Below, piece by piece: positions 12,301 through 20,500 of a stretch of DNA of 35,706 nt. The position numbers and the translations under genes are program-made. Source of the DNA: Barthelona sp. PAP020 (Eukaryota; Metamonada: BaSk clade). Position 1 is the first letter of the stretch; the number at the start of each line of letters is the position of its first letter. Under the pieces are notes generated by a model that did no database searches, was not told the DNA's origin, and was given only the letters and a program-made list of their open reading frames with translations. The stretch covers positions 1-35,706 of the forward strand of contig JARQWU010000089.1 in NCBI GenBank assembly GCA_040182905.1, written 5' to 3'.

Positions 12301-12922
12301 ATTCATTTCCATTTCCAGAAGCAATGGTTCTTTGATATTTTAAAACACATGTGAGCAGTCCACGTAAAGATGCAAATAATCCAATATGTTCAATTCCTTT
12401 AATATGAGAAAGTGTTAAATCTGTTCTGTTGAAAAAAACTTCCCCATCAACATTAATTTGTTGAGCTTTCGTCACGAAAAAATTCATAATATTTTGACAA
12501 CAATCTTTCAAAAACATTTCATGTGTCCAATTTCTTATATCTTTTAAAACCCATAAAAATAAATCCGTTAAAATATCAACAGTTAATGAGCAATTTTTCG
12601 TATTATCTTTGTAAAGAACTTTTATTAAAACGGGAATTAACATCGAAAAATAGGAATTTAACTCATTTGTAGTTGGCAAATGAGACAAAATTGTTAATAT
12701 GTCAAAACGAACGGCTTGATAAACATTATCATGAAAATCAACAGGTATTTGATCCAATTGTGCCACAAAAATTGGAATAAATTTGCTTAAAAAAAGAGAA
12801 TAGTGTTGAGTAAAAAAAATTTCAACGTCTAATTCTAGTTGTTTGTAAATATCATGTAATTCATTAATATTATTGTTGGAATTCTCTAAATTTTGAGATA
12901 TTTCCAACAAATTCTCTTGCAT
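395..12922 (-). CDS. TRA1: TRRAP/Tra1-family pseudokinase (giant PIKK-like scaffold)
   Basis: One uninterrupted frame of about 4,175 codons. The start is taken at the first ATG (12922); the nine codons upstream open only with TTG. TRRAP/Tra1 is the kinase-dead PIKK scaffold that brings activators to the SAGA and NuA4 histone acetyltransferase complexes. Most of the protein is leucine-rich helical repeat (HEAT-like). A FAT-like region lies at about residues 3050-3650, and a PI3K-like module begins near 3830. Around residues 3970-4030, where a real PIKK has its catalytic HxD..N and DFG motifs, the sequence reads through RPLKDTLINISTGEVQFN with neither motif. The protein ends in PWL, as animal TRRAP does. 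It is somewhat longer than human TRRAP (about 3,830 aa). mTOR, ATM and DNA-PKcs are disfavoured by the missing catalytic residues. I infer nuclear action from the family. Confidence 0.88.
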   Translation of the reverse strand: MQENLLEISQNLENSNNNINELHDIYKQLELDVEIFFTQHYSLFLSKFIPIFVAQLDQIPVDFHDNVYQAVRFDILTILSHLPTTNELNSYFSMLIPVLIKVLYKDNTKNCSLTVDILTDLFLWVLKDIRNWTHEMFLKDCCQNIMNFFVTKAQQINVDGEVFFNRTDLTLSHIKGIEHIGLFASLRGLLTCVLKYQRTIASGNGNELNLIKTQLYNHDIIYKMCLFPKQSNLFFYQDRVHVWLHAKITYLMILSEISTEFNFTFSNGSSELPFVTFYGQLIFNFLKDIIPLLCITDSNLLFKVFVFVSEHVDIFIDLFPLISSLLLKAVKVLDHYNSRVIASKLPSIVNAVVRCKQEQYKQNLVVDFANIIFNQYTQISLTSIPTIKEIVSTLEKQTDELSHHLINYVFYCLVVKLRLLARSCEKLIDKLYETRLMNDIPTEDLIDDVGLVKRRTELQINYPLGVPFGFDYISHTYFYANQLSSRINKPTPLVETYVVYIQNVIKNFFDVLTQICCRFNMKTDQTTGFSYVKRTQEFFINVGKDLIPALFKISKFFDMNGLSSEVPNVLGTFMQYLDSLRFEEYFDIIVDNFGDDLFSNNYLSFFEEICNHATVGFKAVTCSLKLVSQHLPFVLTLLHNDSFLLLNKKNNQMNTDNICGRKLTEVSDKYNFLLYEDDLHLKQQKNALLIHLQTLKLLNDSESHPIILNEGDYQHFFFSRRNYHMKSFENRIEYYFDVLLVVFKGICKLKTTIDSSTILAEHCIHVLAVLLRTLKTSSKFFFILKFFYEFIEYVALNNGDRVFQLLLPCQQDLFQNLHYYVENSPSEIIRKVANITYIHLASVFINKLEIFDLKDNLTSSQHPTTLLLEICYCFENHTMTGRKHISLEKVIDHMNNIYQPHLHEIFFKTPRFVRVLHKLMRLPETNPLSKEAFYFASVLVSPLSEYLNEYVDFSNDDHTLAESNCYKKIFRCLDDLPTVFIIRFTSSISDEKHVNFCKKDLFMNNIIKLETYSTKQSFDELKDIVSFAITVLFNPLKEMHNFDDIEPKEMKTILSLCISTLISALTNPLLPLNIRKKYESSFSEMLLFLCEKILNDSEDIDVSLFQQCVRAFIFNLSFPRLVFRRLVVEYFLEFFDNLFALSVDIDKNAKYDEMSKFLLDIIVELFSSVEENQLISAFLMYETILYLIKTHGTHLIQNTSSLDWNPFVFSIFSCFSNSTTDLLSCSCTAMDCLNHYSASSRIDIDFHLVLYDTILLSQLSPDFFRFFAVVLVKSSLFVMNELYSVLLEILDLNTNLTCFDQLDSRFNLPLKYTESFGDRIGQNLLTDRKIQSFFLTDIDLKTLTSEQSEEISKRGFVYDSIGFVTINSSIWEEYHLNKFFEDPRTPIEKQETFELGQIDYWMIFLKLLSGFENLENHQVWGEKFPNITETTKFFQHLKVICHIALSSIQKQPTMTFRHLNANGFTTLNPVFIKLFSHILPQDGENNNVLQSLIVNELDLFFCNPNAAPYTGYSLVMLEALDAFVRLLLLEINFLTQNNGQIDINLVENFVGMFFNTHLSFMTCPNTKIMRAVVKYGKTLMSSRFFSSERIAKCLENFRHTFSQDGPQSDQKYLTSLNRLSRISNLFHTDEIIDRVRGLVRNFATSNSSTMVGVGQPSASVFNAQQGFSTATRNQIPLAMDLLSLVDTSIGQDGFKNLVIASLKLMQISQTEPGNMSLFSVTGSSMGPLLTACLSNLDSSVATFIGQLSYDSTATTFIRLLQQPAAYSFAIAVADKAGHALGQVLTYPVEGRGSQTINWEAIRNNEEVNLPYNRNVRVYAAEVISIVMKKHPIMFENDFFKERAIFAFCSVVPTKRKLKQVDDHSYNVMFRKHLRNSIITYCRSHPAEYYAGFILLQGLGPVASVQASTVEFEIVRIFWLDFIDELSIDHLNGLFNFTMEILKKRSTLDILGKPYLNIFYLISDKEEYDMMTLIIQFIVEPCLYRYAKSENMSEIGNELERVFNSFLDVGMEIVDGFCETNSRDVLICGMNDYSIFGMNKIELLVNAFLRCCCVCMNEEFTLFRALIEKQSVFENDYEQNPVKHRFGSAIEKCLQMTLRIAMRKNDNVRLDALHAYVLTQLFTRVISFDLLKKILISIFKCTDSQRNVDKRASLTLSLVLESVFTGFIFVEDLPTPKKIVIEDKTLFFRTENLFTLNDDINVIDEMSQRLSDEEQIKKEQHLALQCEYVTISIVDIIRVLFLSEFSRQKEAESLFSLVASLEDCIIEPFYHVNPSVNTTNSLIDKQINYLKHLTSLFPYFFNVVIRSEGIDLNSFYLIQSIISFMLKTEKLLFEHKLKNLNPETELFDKELMNNIKTFDVELLLQKLWKFKGYFSNKEEILFILETFAPIIQKKQYSFDLKNQNSRYIDFLQNLIKRKPSLTDCIVKTALNHFILGLDFSQQQLAYPIMMTLSNTQLNILSIFSDYCEYLSLDTKSMLIKAILTRVKHLSEQTLESLEKEQDFFTECRKSFNLIYVLLRSFSSILQQIDINMDQELVLQTFSVLWKTLKKTVTFCVTSREKEKNISAIQPDIHLDTLIELVGHCCCYYLIIIGSMVSIGISDILRKQVLDSLMDFLDPNENNCLNKLLLGNELLFMIILYLLCSWSGRNDVSSEIQKLIKNYQHFQSIKGFWTLDEPLKRVERDQTMFYRPFHQLLFDANDCMEPHIIAMSLIEESSLLINLAASLKKLFVNPKTYFTKEIIYWCQLLLFTRIRDDLKLDGGELLLKLKDVIFIGLVSDNPKLMSSFLCLIQVLIAHLYSKTYNSEGYSVESFESNSKQAVRLFDSNISQPLSFEQILLVLCDQIDWSFVDFLPFSTVFTLILSLSINYPVFDFSADQLKDLNLHQCYFESLKQWHNDFITFLRETTNVEPVDEMISDNTSIYEDDDEFSLFFSTISCILNNPNVVSSLLEEMLVLTFANRPISNSIIQAINRFLVSKAVLDNYHVFCDDVSNTLTAIFFRAFVNFHSTPRIPNEVLIYCGKFLGCSAECINFITETKSMDNQSRALIRSIAQNSSMQFVIDSLDFDEAYDGQSFGDDACILPILELEIAGQLEEAYRLSSKLLSDLPSDAVPDFLRNRYIHTSKTLNHWFSLASIMSQEHIRTRYTQDDLNIPDPSCWVSSADLAEANSVIPLVSELSDSMPTVPRQTPESLLAQLIRDVRNQKPAHEESFQTIKADHDIFVAEILSKFRSFGNYLSVEHLELFSLMSREIEVFESAKVILHSDKRRVSFSNKVPRQNRDEVVLSTWKKHRVPSRHQGLDYWAALLRWRQQFFEIRSEKEDMRSRFYQEMLQTANLFAQQARILNLPSVSLSVLNMMRLSRAQLEPSDVFNSDREIVLSHMGSGSNQGLDFSLSYLPTTWPQSNHASVGNNLLVSVLHLRGLVLCEYQNRIMTDSSFTPSQLFFQYTGLSQALSQTHEALIDALDNVIQQNFLAGCNTGVVSSQLFNDWSRYLVQRLQQTVLKLNQPSLNLILDTLYVMLYALDSNRAKNNWSASNKAHLHYLILSMIWVMSLLPINVPESEIADFFEKLKLSSKKFNLYLSSVLPICVNFALKHHHCFVSKLCEYIVQFAIDSGALTDVVFPLIFAKLCEEVKYEMPVNFSSFFRSDKPNIEKIIRLVRSEKRAVILKMSSLYSMYRFFKKSIPLHPLGDVISDIESLIGNILVGSDSILLNGKIKELYTKLTQNSNFSFSKISLSFTQAINNFIQEFNEFFQQKPVDYLDFVVVLQKLADELSQPFIYPATHSFTYEFNIETMQFLFHTLNSGYSSIEGGSRQGFSSSPKSPSFGEFVFALPGVLDVPDMFIRSISGWYNISSTYTDIYVHSQSGHVKIIRIAKNNSEIQYSQLLLAELNRIVGNNNQMIVNRCFISSTSPIPIDIDRNMYKLDYKGTKLSDIISQKQALEDFINLKSKHKDLKNLYNSLKSKERHLVFRDTLYDRKSYQSRLLLGEQFTKSLGICWAISSAIGALPRPLKDTLINISTGEVQFNRCIPEITPLRQNNKIVGLDLKMDSTTIIRNSLVEAFPPFGHLATMLKAVVCTSSSISLAPEAAVAFETFIIDRLITSKINSDLFVNVPGLVQQILKSFKEFTVPKIPPKTLGDNYLKSSLFKTIIGRIQDSSSSSVHSHLPQNYLPWL

Positions 12923-13438
12923 ATAAAATAAAAAAAATATATAGTCCAAAAAAGCTCACTTTAAATTTTTTTTTGCATTTCTTTTATAAGGTAAAATGAA
13001 ATAAAAACAGAAAAGGCTGAAAGAAAAAAAAGAACAGTCACAAAAACAAAAAGTGCTTTTTTCATATTTTGTTCCATACAGAAGATAATTTTTCAGTTTC
13101 CATTATTTACATTTTATAAAATTAATAACAAAAGAAATATTTTTAGTTTTAAGATATTGATTGTGTCAATTTGGTAAAATTCTCAGACAAAGAAAAATAT
13201 TTCAAAAAAACTGATTATTTAACTTGTCTTCCACAAAAAAAAAAAAAAAGAAAGAAAAGCAAGGTGTTTACTCGATAAATAATTTGGAACATCGCGTGAA
13301 CGCTTGGGATGAAATAAATTGAAATATATATATATATATTTAATTGTTTAAAAACTTAATTGAAATTATCATATTCACAAAAAAAAAAAGAGAAATGATG
13401 AACAAAAGAAAAAGAATAATCAGTAAAAAATCAGAAAA
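12923..13438. other. Intergenic region upstream of TRRAP, low-complexity AT tracts
   Basis: This gap between two minus-strand genes must hold the TRRAP promoter and the 3' end of the RCC1/BTB transcript. No ORF is convincing. It carries an A15 run at 13235-13249 and an (AT)8 run at 13324-13339. A small GC-richer island (ATCGCGTGAACGC) lies near 13293-13305 and stands out from its surroundings. It could be a protein-binding site, but I recognise no known element. Poly(dA:dT) tracts of this kind often keep promoters free of nucleosomes. Confidence 0.6.
13324..13339. repeat. (AT)8 dinucleotide microsatellite
   Basis: Eight uninterrupted AT units in the TRRAP/RCC1-BTB intergenic region. Confidence 0.95.
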
Positions 13439-15583
13439 TTATTGTTGAGGAGTTTTTGAAGGCTCAATTAATTCTCCAAAAAGTTGACATGCTGGATGAT
13501 TGATTGAAATGTTTAAGTGCTCAGAAATTCCATACGGAACAGTAAGACCATTTTGAATAAAACATACCAAAATTTTCTTCAACCAAAAAACATCAATATT
13601 TTTAAAAAGAGTTGTCTTTTTAAAACGTACCAAATGCTTTTGAATACAAAAAACAAATCTGGGGTTATTGTGACAAAACTTAAATAAAAGTTCTTGGATG
13701 TCAGAAAAAAAAGCTGAATAATCAATAAAGAGTTTAACAAATATCTCCGGTGTCATTTTGTCAAAAAAGTTCCACAAAAGATTATTTCTCAATTTTTCTG
13801 CACCGAAATAAATAGATATTGTCAACAATTCAAATAATTCTTCCATAACGAATTCATTAAAATCTATCTTTTGCTGATACAAAACTCTTAAAAATGTTTG
13901 TAAGATTTTCTTTTGAAAAGGTACATTGACAACATATTTCAATGGTTCAACAGCTTTTGAATACTCTTTTCCATTAAAAGTCAACAAATCCTTGAAAAAC
14001 GAACAAGTTGAAGATAAAACAATTAAATGACAACCAACTTTTCGATTATTGGTACTGATCAACAACACATCAGGTTTTAATTTTTTTAAAAAACTAAAAT
14101 CAACAGTTGGAAATATTTCTTCATTATAAAAAAGGATATGATTTTCAATTCCTTCATATTCATCAATATTTAGTTGAAAAGCTTGGTATATCAATTGAGG
14201 TATGTAAATATTTCTTGATTTTGTCAATTCAATATCTGTGCTTTCAAAAAAATTAGACAAAAAAGCAAGACTTTCAATATCAAATAAAAATGATGAATAT
14301 TTGGGAAGTTCAATCTTAAAACTAGGTGTTCTTAACAAACAAAATTCATTTGACATTGAACCATGGTTGAAATGAATTTTTGAGGAGTATAATTTTCCAT
14401 CAAAATTAGCAATCAGTTCTTCATGTTTCAATTTACCTTGAACTTGGAAAAATCCACAACTATATTTTTCTTTATCCTTTGAAGGTCCTGTGATGAATAG
14501 AGAACTAGAACAACCTTTTCCTGCACTAGTAAACGTGATTGGCGGAGTAAATTCGTTTTTTCTGCTGCTCACAAAAGATATAGCTGAAGATCCCCTTTTT
14601 GTAATCGAACCTAATCGACCATTTTTGCTATTTCCAAAACCATACGATTCCAAGGAATCTAAAGTTACCCAGGCATGTTCAGAACCAACATTTAAAGCCA
14701 TAATTGAAACTTCCATTCGAATAGGAATCATCAAACCATCTTGAGGTAAAATACCTGTTGAACACATTGCTAATCCAGTAAGATTGCTACCATAAATAAA
14801 TAACTCATGTTCAGTTCCAACAATCCCAATCAAACCATCAATACAAATTCCAATATCTGAAAATGTTCCTTGAACTCTTAAACTAGGAAAGAAACTTTGA
14901 TTTTTATCCAAATTATACCCAAAAACATAACCATCTAACGTTAAAAAATAAACAATAATATCTCTATTACATGATACCACACGATCACAAACAACTTTAA
15001 TAAAATGCAATCCTTCAAACATCTTTAATTCAAAAACATTTTGATTTTCTAAATTTATAACTCCACAAAAACAATTGTCAGTGATAACAATAACAAAATT
15101 CTCATAAAGCGAAAAACCAATAATCGTTCCTTCTAAATCACATTTAATACAAGAAATATCCAATTCAGATCCAACCAGTCTCAATAAAAACAAATTGCCT
15201 TCGTTGCTTAAGACAACTCCCAGATTTTTATGACTATTGCAAAATACTATCGTTTCATTCTCTTTTAAGGGAATATCAACTTCCATCAAATGATGTTTCG
15301 GAATCCAAAAATATACCATTTTTTCATTTTTACGTTGCTCAAAAGAAAATTGAAAATTACCATCACTTAAATCATATTTGAATCCTCTATGCCATACAAT
15401 ATTACCATAATATTTAACATATTGAATATTATGAGTAGATATCTCGTGAAAAGCTTCTTCAGATGATATTTCTCTTAATGGGACACAATTTAACCCAAAT
15501 ATTATATCATCTGTCGATCTTTCCATCATATTGATATCTGCTACATGTTTCAAATGATGAAAAATATCGACAGCTGTTTTCAT
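13439..15583 (-). CDS. RCC1-repeat and BTB-domain protein
   Basis: A 714-aa ORF starting at ATG (MKTAVDIFHHL) and ending in TAA. The N-terminal half looks like a degenerate beta-propeller. One clear RCC1 repeat lies near residues 298-370, with GSEHAWVTL followed by YGFGNSKNGRLGS. A BTB/POZ domain follows at about 500-610 (DVLLIS, then KVGCHLIVLSS and FFKDLL), and a BACK-like helical region runs to the C-terminus. RCC1-BTB proteins typically act as oligomeric adaptors, often for cullin-3 ubiquitin ligases; the partner here cannot be read from the sequence. Only one repeat keeps the RCC1 signature well, so guanine-exchange activity on Ran is unlikely. No transmembrane segment or signal peptide is evident. 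Confidence 0.82.
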   Translation of the reverse strand: MKTAVDIFHHLKHVADINMMERSTDDIIFGLNCVPLREISSEEAFHEISTHNIQYVKYYGNIVWHRGFKYDLSDGNFQFSFEQRKNEKMVYFWIPKHHLMEVDIPLKENETIVFCNSHKNLGVVLSNEGNLFLLRLVGSELDISCIKCDLEGTIIGFSLYENFVIVITDNCFCGVINLENQNVFELKMFEGLHFIKVVCDRVVSCNRDIIVYFLTLDGYVFGYNLDKNQSFFPSLRVQGTFSDIGICIDGLIGIVGTEHELFIYGSNLTGLAMCSTGILPQDGLMIPIRMEVSIMALNVGSEHAWVTLDSLESYGFGNSKNGRLGSITKRGSSAISFVSSRKNEFTPPITFTSAGKGCSSSLFITGPSKDKEKYSCGFFQVQGKLKHEELIANFDGKLYSSKIHFNHGSMSNEFCLLRTPSFKIELPKYSSFLFDIESLAFLSNFFESTDIELTKSRNIYIPQLIYQAFQLNIDEYEGIENHILFYNEEIFPTVDFSFLKKLKPDVLLISTNNRKVGCHLIVLSSTCSFFKDLLTFNGKEYSKAVEPLKYVVNVPFQKKILQTFLRVLYQQKIDFNEFVMEELFELLTISIYFGAEKLRNNLLWNFFDKMTPEIFVKLFIDYSAFFSDIQELLFKFCHNNPRFVFCIQKHLVRFKKTTLFKNIDVFWLKKILVCFIQNGLTVPYGISEHLNISINHPACQLFGELIEPSKTPQQ

Positions 15584-15753
15584 AAAAAAATCAATATCAA
15601 TTCATTTAATTTCATCAAGTGCTACATCATTTGTTTTATTTTTTTGACATATCAACCAAATCAATCTGTATTATCTTTTTAAAACTTTCAAAAAGCAAAT
15701 ATTATCAAAAATCAAAAAAGAAAAATTGGTGTTTCAATAAAAAACTTGTATTT

Positions 15754-16505
15754 TTACACTTTATTAAATAAGAAGAAAACACCTTTCAAATATCCAACAA
15801 TCTCATTAGATCCCATCTTGGATGACCCAAAAATACGGTCAACAAATGAAATGGGAACTTCTGCAATAGAACACCCATTGATACGTGCTCTGTACATAAT
15901 TTCCATCTGGAAAGTATATCCTTTTGCAACAACATTCTTTAAAATGTTCTCAAAAACATCTTTCTTGTACAAACGGAAAGATCCAGTTAAATCAGACACT
16001 TTAGGTTGCAATAAAGTGTCAGCAACATAATTAGCCACACGAGATGTGAGAACTCGCATCAAATTCCAACCATAAACAGAACCACCATGGGCATAACGCG
16101 TTCCAGTAACAACATCATAATTTTCTTCCCTTTGTTTTTCAACAAAAGCAGGCATATACTTGGGATGATGAGACAAATCAGCATCCAAAATGAAAATAAA
16201 TTCTCCTTCAGTCAATTTAAAACCATCCATATAAGCGGATCCTAATCCTAATTTTCCGGCTCTTTCCAAAAGTTTAATACGATTGGGGAAAACCTCTTGA
16301 AGTTTTCTCACAATATTAGCAGTTCCATCTGGAGAATTATCATCAACAATAACAATTTCATAATTAATTTTTCTACCAATTAGAAGAGAAAAAACTAAAA
16401 ACAATACGCCTCAGTTAAATACTTATCAATAAGATAAATGCAAATTGGAAGGTTATCACTTTCATTATAAGTGGGACAAATGATTGAATAAAGAGGTTGA
16501 CTCAT
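15754..16505 (-). CDS. DPM1: Dolichol-phosphate mannosyltransferase catalytic subunit
   Basis: Two exons: 16505-16408 and 16372-15754, split by a 35-nt intron, giving 238 aa. The enzyme moves mannose from GDP-mannose to dolichyl phosphate at the ER membrane, supplying N-glycans, GPI anchors and O-/C-mannosylation. GT2-family motifs are clear: CPTYNE (10-15), VDDNSPDG (42-49) and the metal-binding DAD (96-98) in ILDADLSHHP. The C-terminal ISFVDRIFGSSKMGSNEIV matches DPM1. It ends without membrane helices, so it is the short, soluble type, which in animals needs small DPM2/DPM3 membrane partners; yeast-type Dpm1 carries its own anchor. Without splicing, the frame lacks the N-terminal CPTYNE motif. 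It is divergent from the Q-rich gene, with 42 bp between the start codons. Confidence 0.94.
16373..16407 (-). other. 35-nt spliceosomal intron in DPM1
   Basis: On the minus strand the intron begins GTATTG and ends CTAATTGGTAG. Removing it joins the GT2 N-terminus to KINYEIVIVDDNSPDG in frame and bypasses an in-frame TAG. Confidence 0.88.
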
Positions 16506-16520
16506 TGTAAAAAAAAAAAA

Positions 16521-16528
16521 TGGTGAAA
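16521..16528 (-). promoter_or_regulatory. Initiator-like TTTCACCA upstream of DPM1
   Basis: On the minus strand TTTCACCA is followed by a long T run. The A of TCA lies 19 nt before the DPM1 ATG. It fits a TCA-pyrimidine initiator of trichomonad type. Its function is inferred from recurrence at other genes in the window. Confidence 0.4.
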
Positions 16529-16547
16529 GAAAAAAACACTTTTATTC

Positions 16548-17072
16548 ATGGCCAACTTCAACAGTCCATATTCATCTCATATGATTGGGAATATGGGACA
16601 AATTTCAAATAATCAAATTCAAAGAAATCAAAATCCACAGTTACTGCAACAACAACGATTGATGATGCAAGCATCTCAACGAATTCCAGGATTTCCACCA
16701 CAACCTCAATATGGTTCAACTTTAAACATGATTTCTCCTCAACAATTCCAACCCAGTCAAAATCCGAGAGCCTACAATCAAATTGCTCCTTCTCCATATC
16801 ATAGACCAACGTACAGCAATAATACACAGCCCCAAAGAAATACTCCTATTATGTATGGTCCTGGATATGATATTTATAACACTCCTCAAAATCCACATGT
16901 CTATCCTGCCCAACAAAGGCCCATGGTTCAACCTTTTTCAACTCCTTCACCATATCCACGGTCTAATATCAGTGTACAGCAACCAAAAGATACTTCTATT
17001 TCAATGCCCAAAAATTTGCGAAACATTACTTTTCAAAAAGCAAGACAAAAAATTAATGATAATCCTTTGTAA
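16548..17072 (+). CDS. Q/N/P-rich low-complexity protein, function unknown
   Basis: A 174-aa ORF starting ATGGCC. It is rich in Gln, Asn, Pro and Tyr (for example PQLLQQQRLMMQ) and has no recognisable fold until a short basic C-terminal tail with KNLRNITFQKARQKI. It is probably disordered. Such sequences occur in transcription coactivators and RNA-granule proteins, but nothing here fixes a role. No exon extension with the GTAT splice signal is visible before the stop. The start lies 42 bp from the divergent DPM1 start. The opposite-strand and +2-frame ORFs over it are composition shadows of the repetitive codons. Confidence 0.62.
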   Translation: MANFNSPYSSHMIGNMGQISNNQIQRNQNPQLLQQQRLMMQASQRIPGFPPQPQYGSTLNMISPQQFQPSQNPRAYNQIAPSPYHRPTYSNNTQPQRNTPIMYGPGYDIYNTPQNPHVYPAQQRPMVQPFSTPSPYPRSNISVQQPKDTSISMPKNLRNITFQKARQKINDNPL

Positions 17073-17523
17073 TCCTCAGACAGACAGAAACATTTTTTGT
17101 TCACATCAATATAACGTTTTCATCATACGAATTAGTAGAAAATTACTAATTGCTGAAATGTTTTGTGTTCAATTTCAGCGTTGATTTAGCATAAATTTTT
17201 TAAGAGTTTTCTTTTTAAATTTACAGATTCACATCATTTTGTCCGACAGAAGCAGGAGATTTTTAAGATACAATTATTACAAAATTCGGACCGAAGAAAA
17301 AAAAGAACTTTTCAGAGAAAAGTTCAAAACAAAATGTTTTACTTGTTTGAAGAAAAGTTTTGATTGCTCCAATCATACCAACTTTTTTTTTTTTTAATAT
17401 GAGAATTGGTGAAATGTTTTTAAAATTAATATAAAGGAAATATTTGTTCTTCATTTTACAAATGAATCACACCAAAATAACAGAAAAATAAAAGTGAAAA
17501 AAATAGAAGGCTTTTTTATTGTG
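17073..17523. other. Intergenic region with two perfect hairpins, no gene seen
   Basis: The gap lies between two plus-strand genes. An 8-bp inverted repeat, AATTAGTA/TACTAATT with a 6-nt loop, sits at 17130-17151. A second, TGATTG/CAATCA with a 3-nt loop, lies near 17360-17374. A T12 run follows around 17385-17396. TTCTTCATTTTAC near 17451 resembles the initiator seen at other genes and could serve RRP12, though it is about 70 nt from that ATG. I see no tRNA or snRNA signature. Confidence 0.5.
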
Positions 17524-20500
17524 ATGGATTTCTTTTCAGAAGTTTTTCTTCAAAAAAATTCCAGTGCTATTGCTCAAAAGAGGTTGGGATATCTGAAATT
17601 ATGTTCAGATGTAATTTCTGAAAAACAGCAGAATCCTTCAGCCACTGCCTATTTTGGCATTTTATTAAACTTATTAAGGATGGATGATGATTTTTCTGAT
17701 GATGATGAAGCAGCGATAATATATTTACTTTCAATAATAGTTATCCAAGTTCCAAAACCTGTAATTGTTGATAGATTTGAATCAATTATTCGTTTAATTT
17801 TTGATAAAATTGAAAAATATGAAGAAAACAGTTTTATCAAATATCATATTCAAGTTTTAGAATACGTGTTTAAAATTGTCTCCGATCAAATTGGAAAAAC
17901 AGTAGTATCCAGTAAGATTCGAGATTTATTTCCTTATTGTCTTCATTCTAATGGAAAATTACGTCATTCAATTCATACTTTATATAAAACATTGGCTGAA
18001 AGTGTTTCCCATAGTGAAAGATTATCAAAAGGGTTCACTCAACTAATTTCACCTTTTATGGCAAATTTTACAGAATCTTCAACGAGTTCTTCACTAACTG
18101 ACACTTTATATATTCTTCAACTTGTTACAAATTGTTTTCCTTATTTAAATATCAAATCTTATGTCTCAGCAAAAGAATTTTCGTCTTTCATTGAATATAT
18201 TGTGACAGAAATGAAATTATCTAGTCCTAAAGTTAGTAATTTAATAATTGGTGGTTATGATCGTTATTTCACTTTGATTCAACAATCAATATCAGATGGT
18301 GAAACAGTTTCCGATTCAAGTTTGGAATTAAATTTGAATACTTTGCTTAAACTGAGACTTCACATAACATCGGATGAGATGACTTCCCATAAATTTGTAA
18401 ATTCTTACACAAATGGAGTTCTTTCATCATTTATTTATCGAAATTCTCAGGATATTCTCGTTGATTCCCCTATTAATTCCACATTTTTAGAAAGAAAAAC
18501 TGAAACTTGTTTGGTTTTATTGGTAAAAGGTGTTTTTGAGCTTAAAAAGAAAACTGCAACCCAAAAAGCTTTAAATTATTTGTGCAAATTGACCGAAACG
18601 TGTTTTAAAGGGGAAGGTTTGCATATTGAAACAATGATTGATAAATTTTCCCAATTTGGTGATGAAATGCTTTCAATTAATTATCAATGGTTATGGCCTG
18701 TTTTATTTCAATGGTTTAGTGTATTTTTTAGATGTTTTCCAGCAAAACATTTTGAAAAAGTTCAGCCTTTAATTGAAAAACTTGATGAAATATATTTTAC
18801 TTTCATTAAATTTTTACCAGCAGATAATGCTGAAACTACTGAAGAGTTGGACATTATTTTACCTGCACCAGCAGCAAGACAACACTTTTTTGAAATGTTT
18901 TCTTCACTTATTTCAAATGTTAAACCATCAATTATTCTTGATCTTTTGCCTCTAGGACTTTCAACTGAAAATTCAAGAATTTATCTTGTTAGAGCGTTGC
19001 AAAAATCATCATCCAATTCTCAATTATCAGTTTTTAAAACTCCTTTGCTGGAAGAAGTGCAGGAGTTGGTTTCATTAGCAAATGATTCAGAAATTCCTGA
19101 AGAAAAAGCAGAAATTATTCAATTGGTTGAAGAAATTTGGAAAATGTTTCCCTCTTTTTGTCTATATCCAATTGATTTTGATGAAGTATTTCCATCTTTA
19201 GTCAATAGTTGTGGTGGAACAATAAAGAATGCATCTATTTTTGCTCCTTATGTCGGAATTGGTTTGAAAAATTTGGTTGATACTTGTTTGTGGGAATTCA
19301 ATAACAATGAAAATGGTCAAAAACAAAATTTGTCATTGGCTAAAGGTGATATTGAAGGAAATGGAACAGCTTTGCTGTTGGCACGAAGTTTTGATTTTGC
19401 AAGATTGTTGATGTTGGTTGCATCACCTGCAAAAAACAACAAATTTTCAGATTCACAATTTCACCAGATTGTGGAAAGCATATCTGCCTTAAGTAGTGTG
19501 TTGAACAGTGAACAGCTAATAAAATTATTTGAAATAGCTTTTAAAACTTTGGAACAATCAATAGTAAGTGAAGCATTAGACAGTGGAAATTTTGCTTTGG
19601 ACATGGTTATTGCAATATTAGAGGGTATGAAATGCCACATTGAAAGGTTAGGAAGCATTTCCGATTTTTCCACTGAATATTTGAGTGAAATCAAGGGTAA
19701 GGTTATTGCATGCTGTCACAGTAAAGTTGTTAGTTATCAAAAGAAGGGGTATCGTTGTTTGTTATCATTGACAAGTATTGTTGATTTTGATTTTTTTGAA
19801 AATATTGATTTTGAGAATGATTTGGACATTGGCAGTGTTTTAGAAGGTTCGAAGTCATATCGTCTTCAACTATTTACAGCTGTTTTAAAAAAATTATTTG
19901 AAGAAGAAAACAAAAATGAGAATTTTATTGACGTTGTGTCTTCTTTTATTCCTGAAACAATTCTTGGATTTGCTTCCAGCTCTCAAAAAACTCGAAACGC
20001 TGCAATAGATTTGCTAAATACAATTGTTATTTGTTTAACTTCTCAAGGTATTGTTGTTGACCACATTGTTTTGATGTTATTGGCAGGAATTGATGGTGAA
20101 ACACAACATATGGTTGCTGCATCCCTCCAAACCGTCACTTCTTTGTTGGTAAATCACAAAGATGAAATTAAAGAAGAAACTTTCACAAGAATTCTTCAAG
20201 TTACTTGTGAATTGTTTCAAACCAAGAGTCGTGAAATAGCAAGACCATTATTTGGTTTAATTCGTACTATTGTTGCGTGTGCAAAAAGAGAAAGTTATGA
20301 GAAGTACACTGCAGACATTTTACTTGCAAGTTTACATTATTTTACCTTGTCAAAGAAATTCCAACAAGGAGTTAAAATTCTTGTTGAAAGGTTATTGAGA
20401 AAATATGATGATGAAGAATTGATGAAATTGTTGAAATCATGTGCTAATAGTGAAGGTCAAGTAATTACTGCGGGAACAGAAAGGCCATTGAATGTTTACG

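Noticed and set aside
12923-12949. TRRAP start nine codons upstream
   Set aside because: The codon is TTG and the added residues are an AT-rich hydrophobic translation; the first ATG is at 12922.
16558-17184. Overlapping ORFs on both strands across the Q-rich gene
   Set aside because: They arise from the repetitive CAA/CCA/AAT codon content of the Q/N/P-rich protein and have no independent support.
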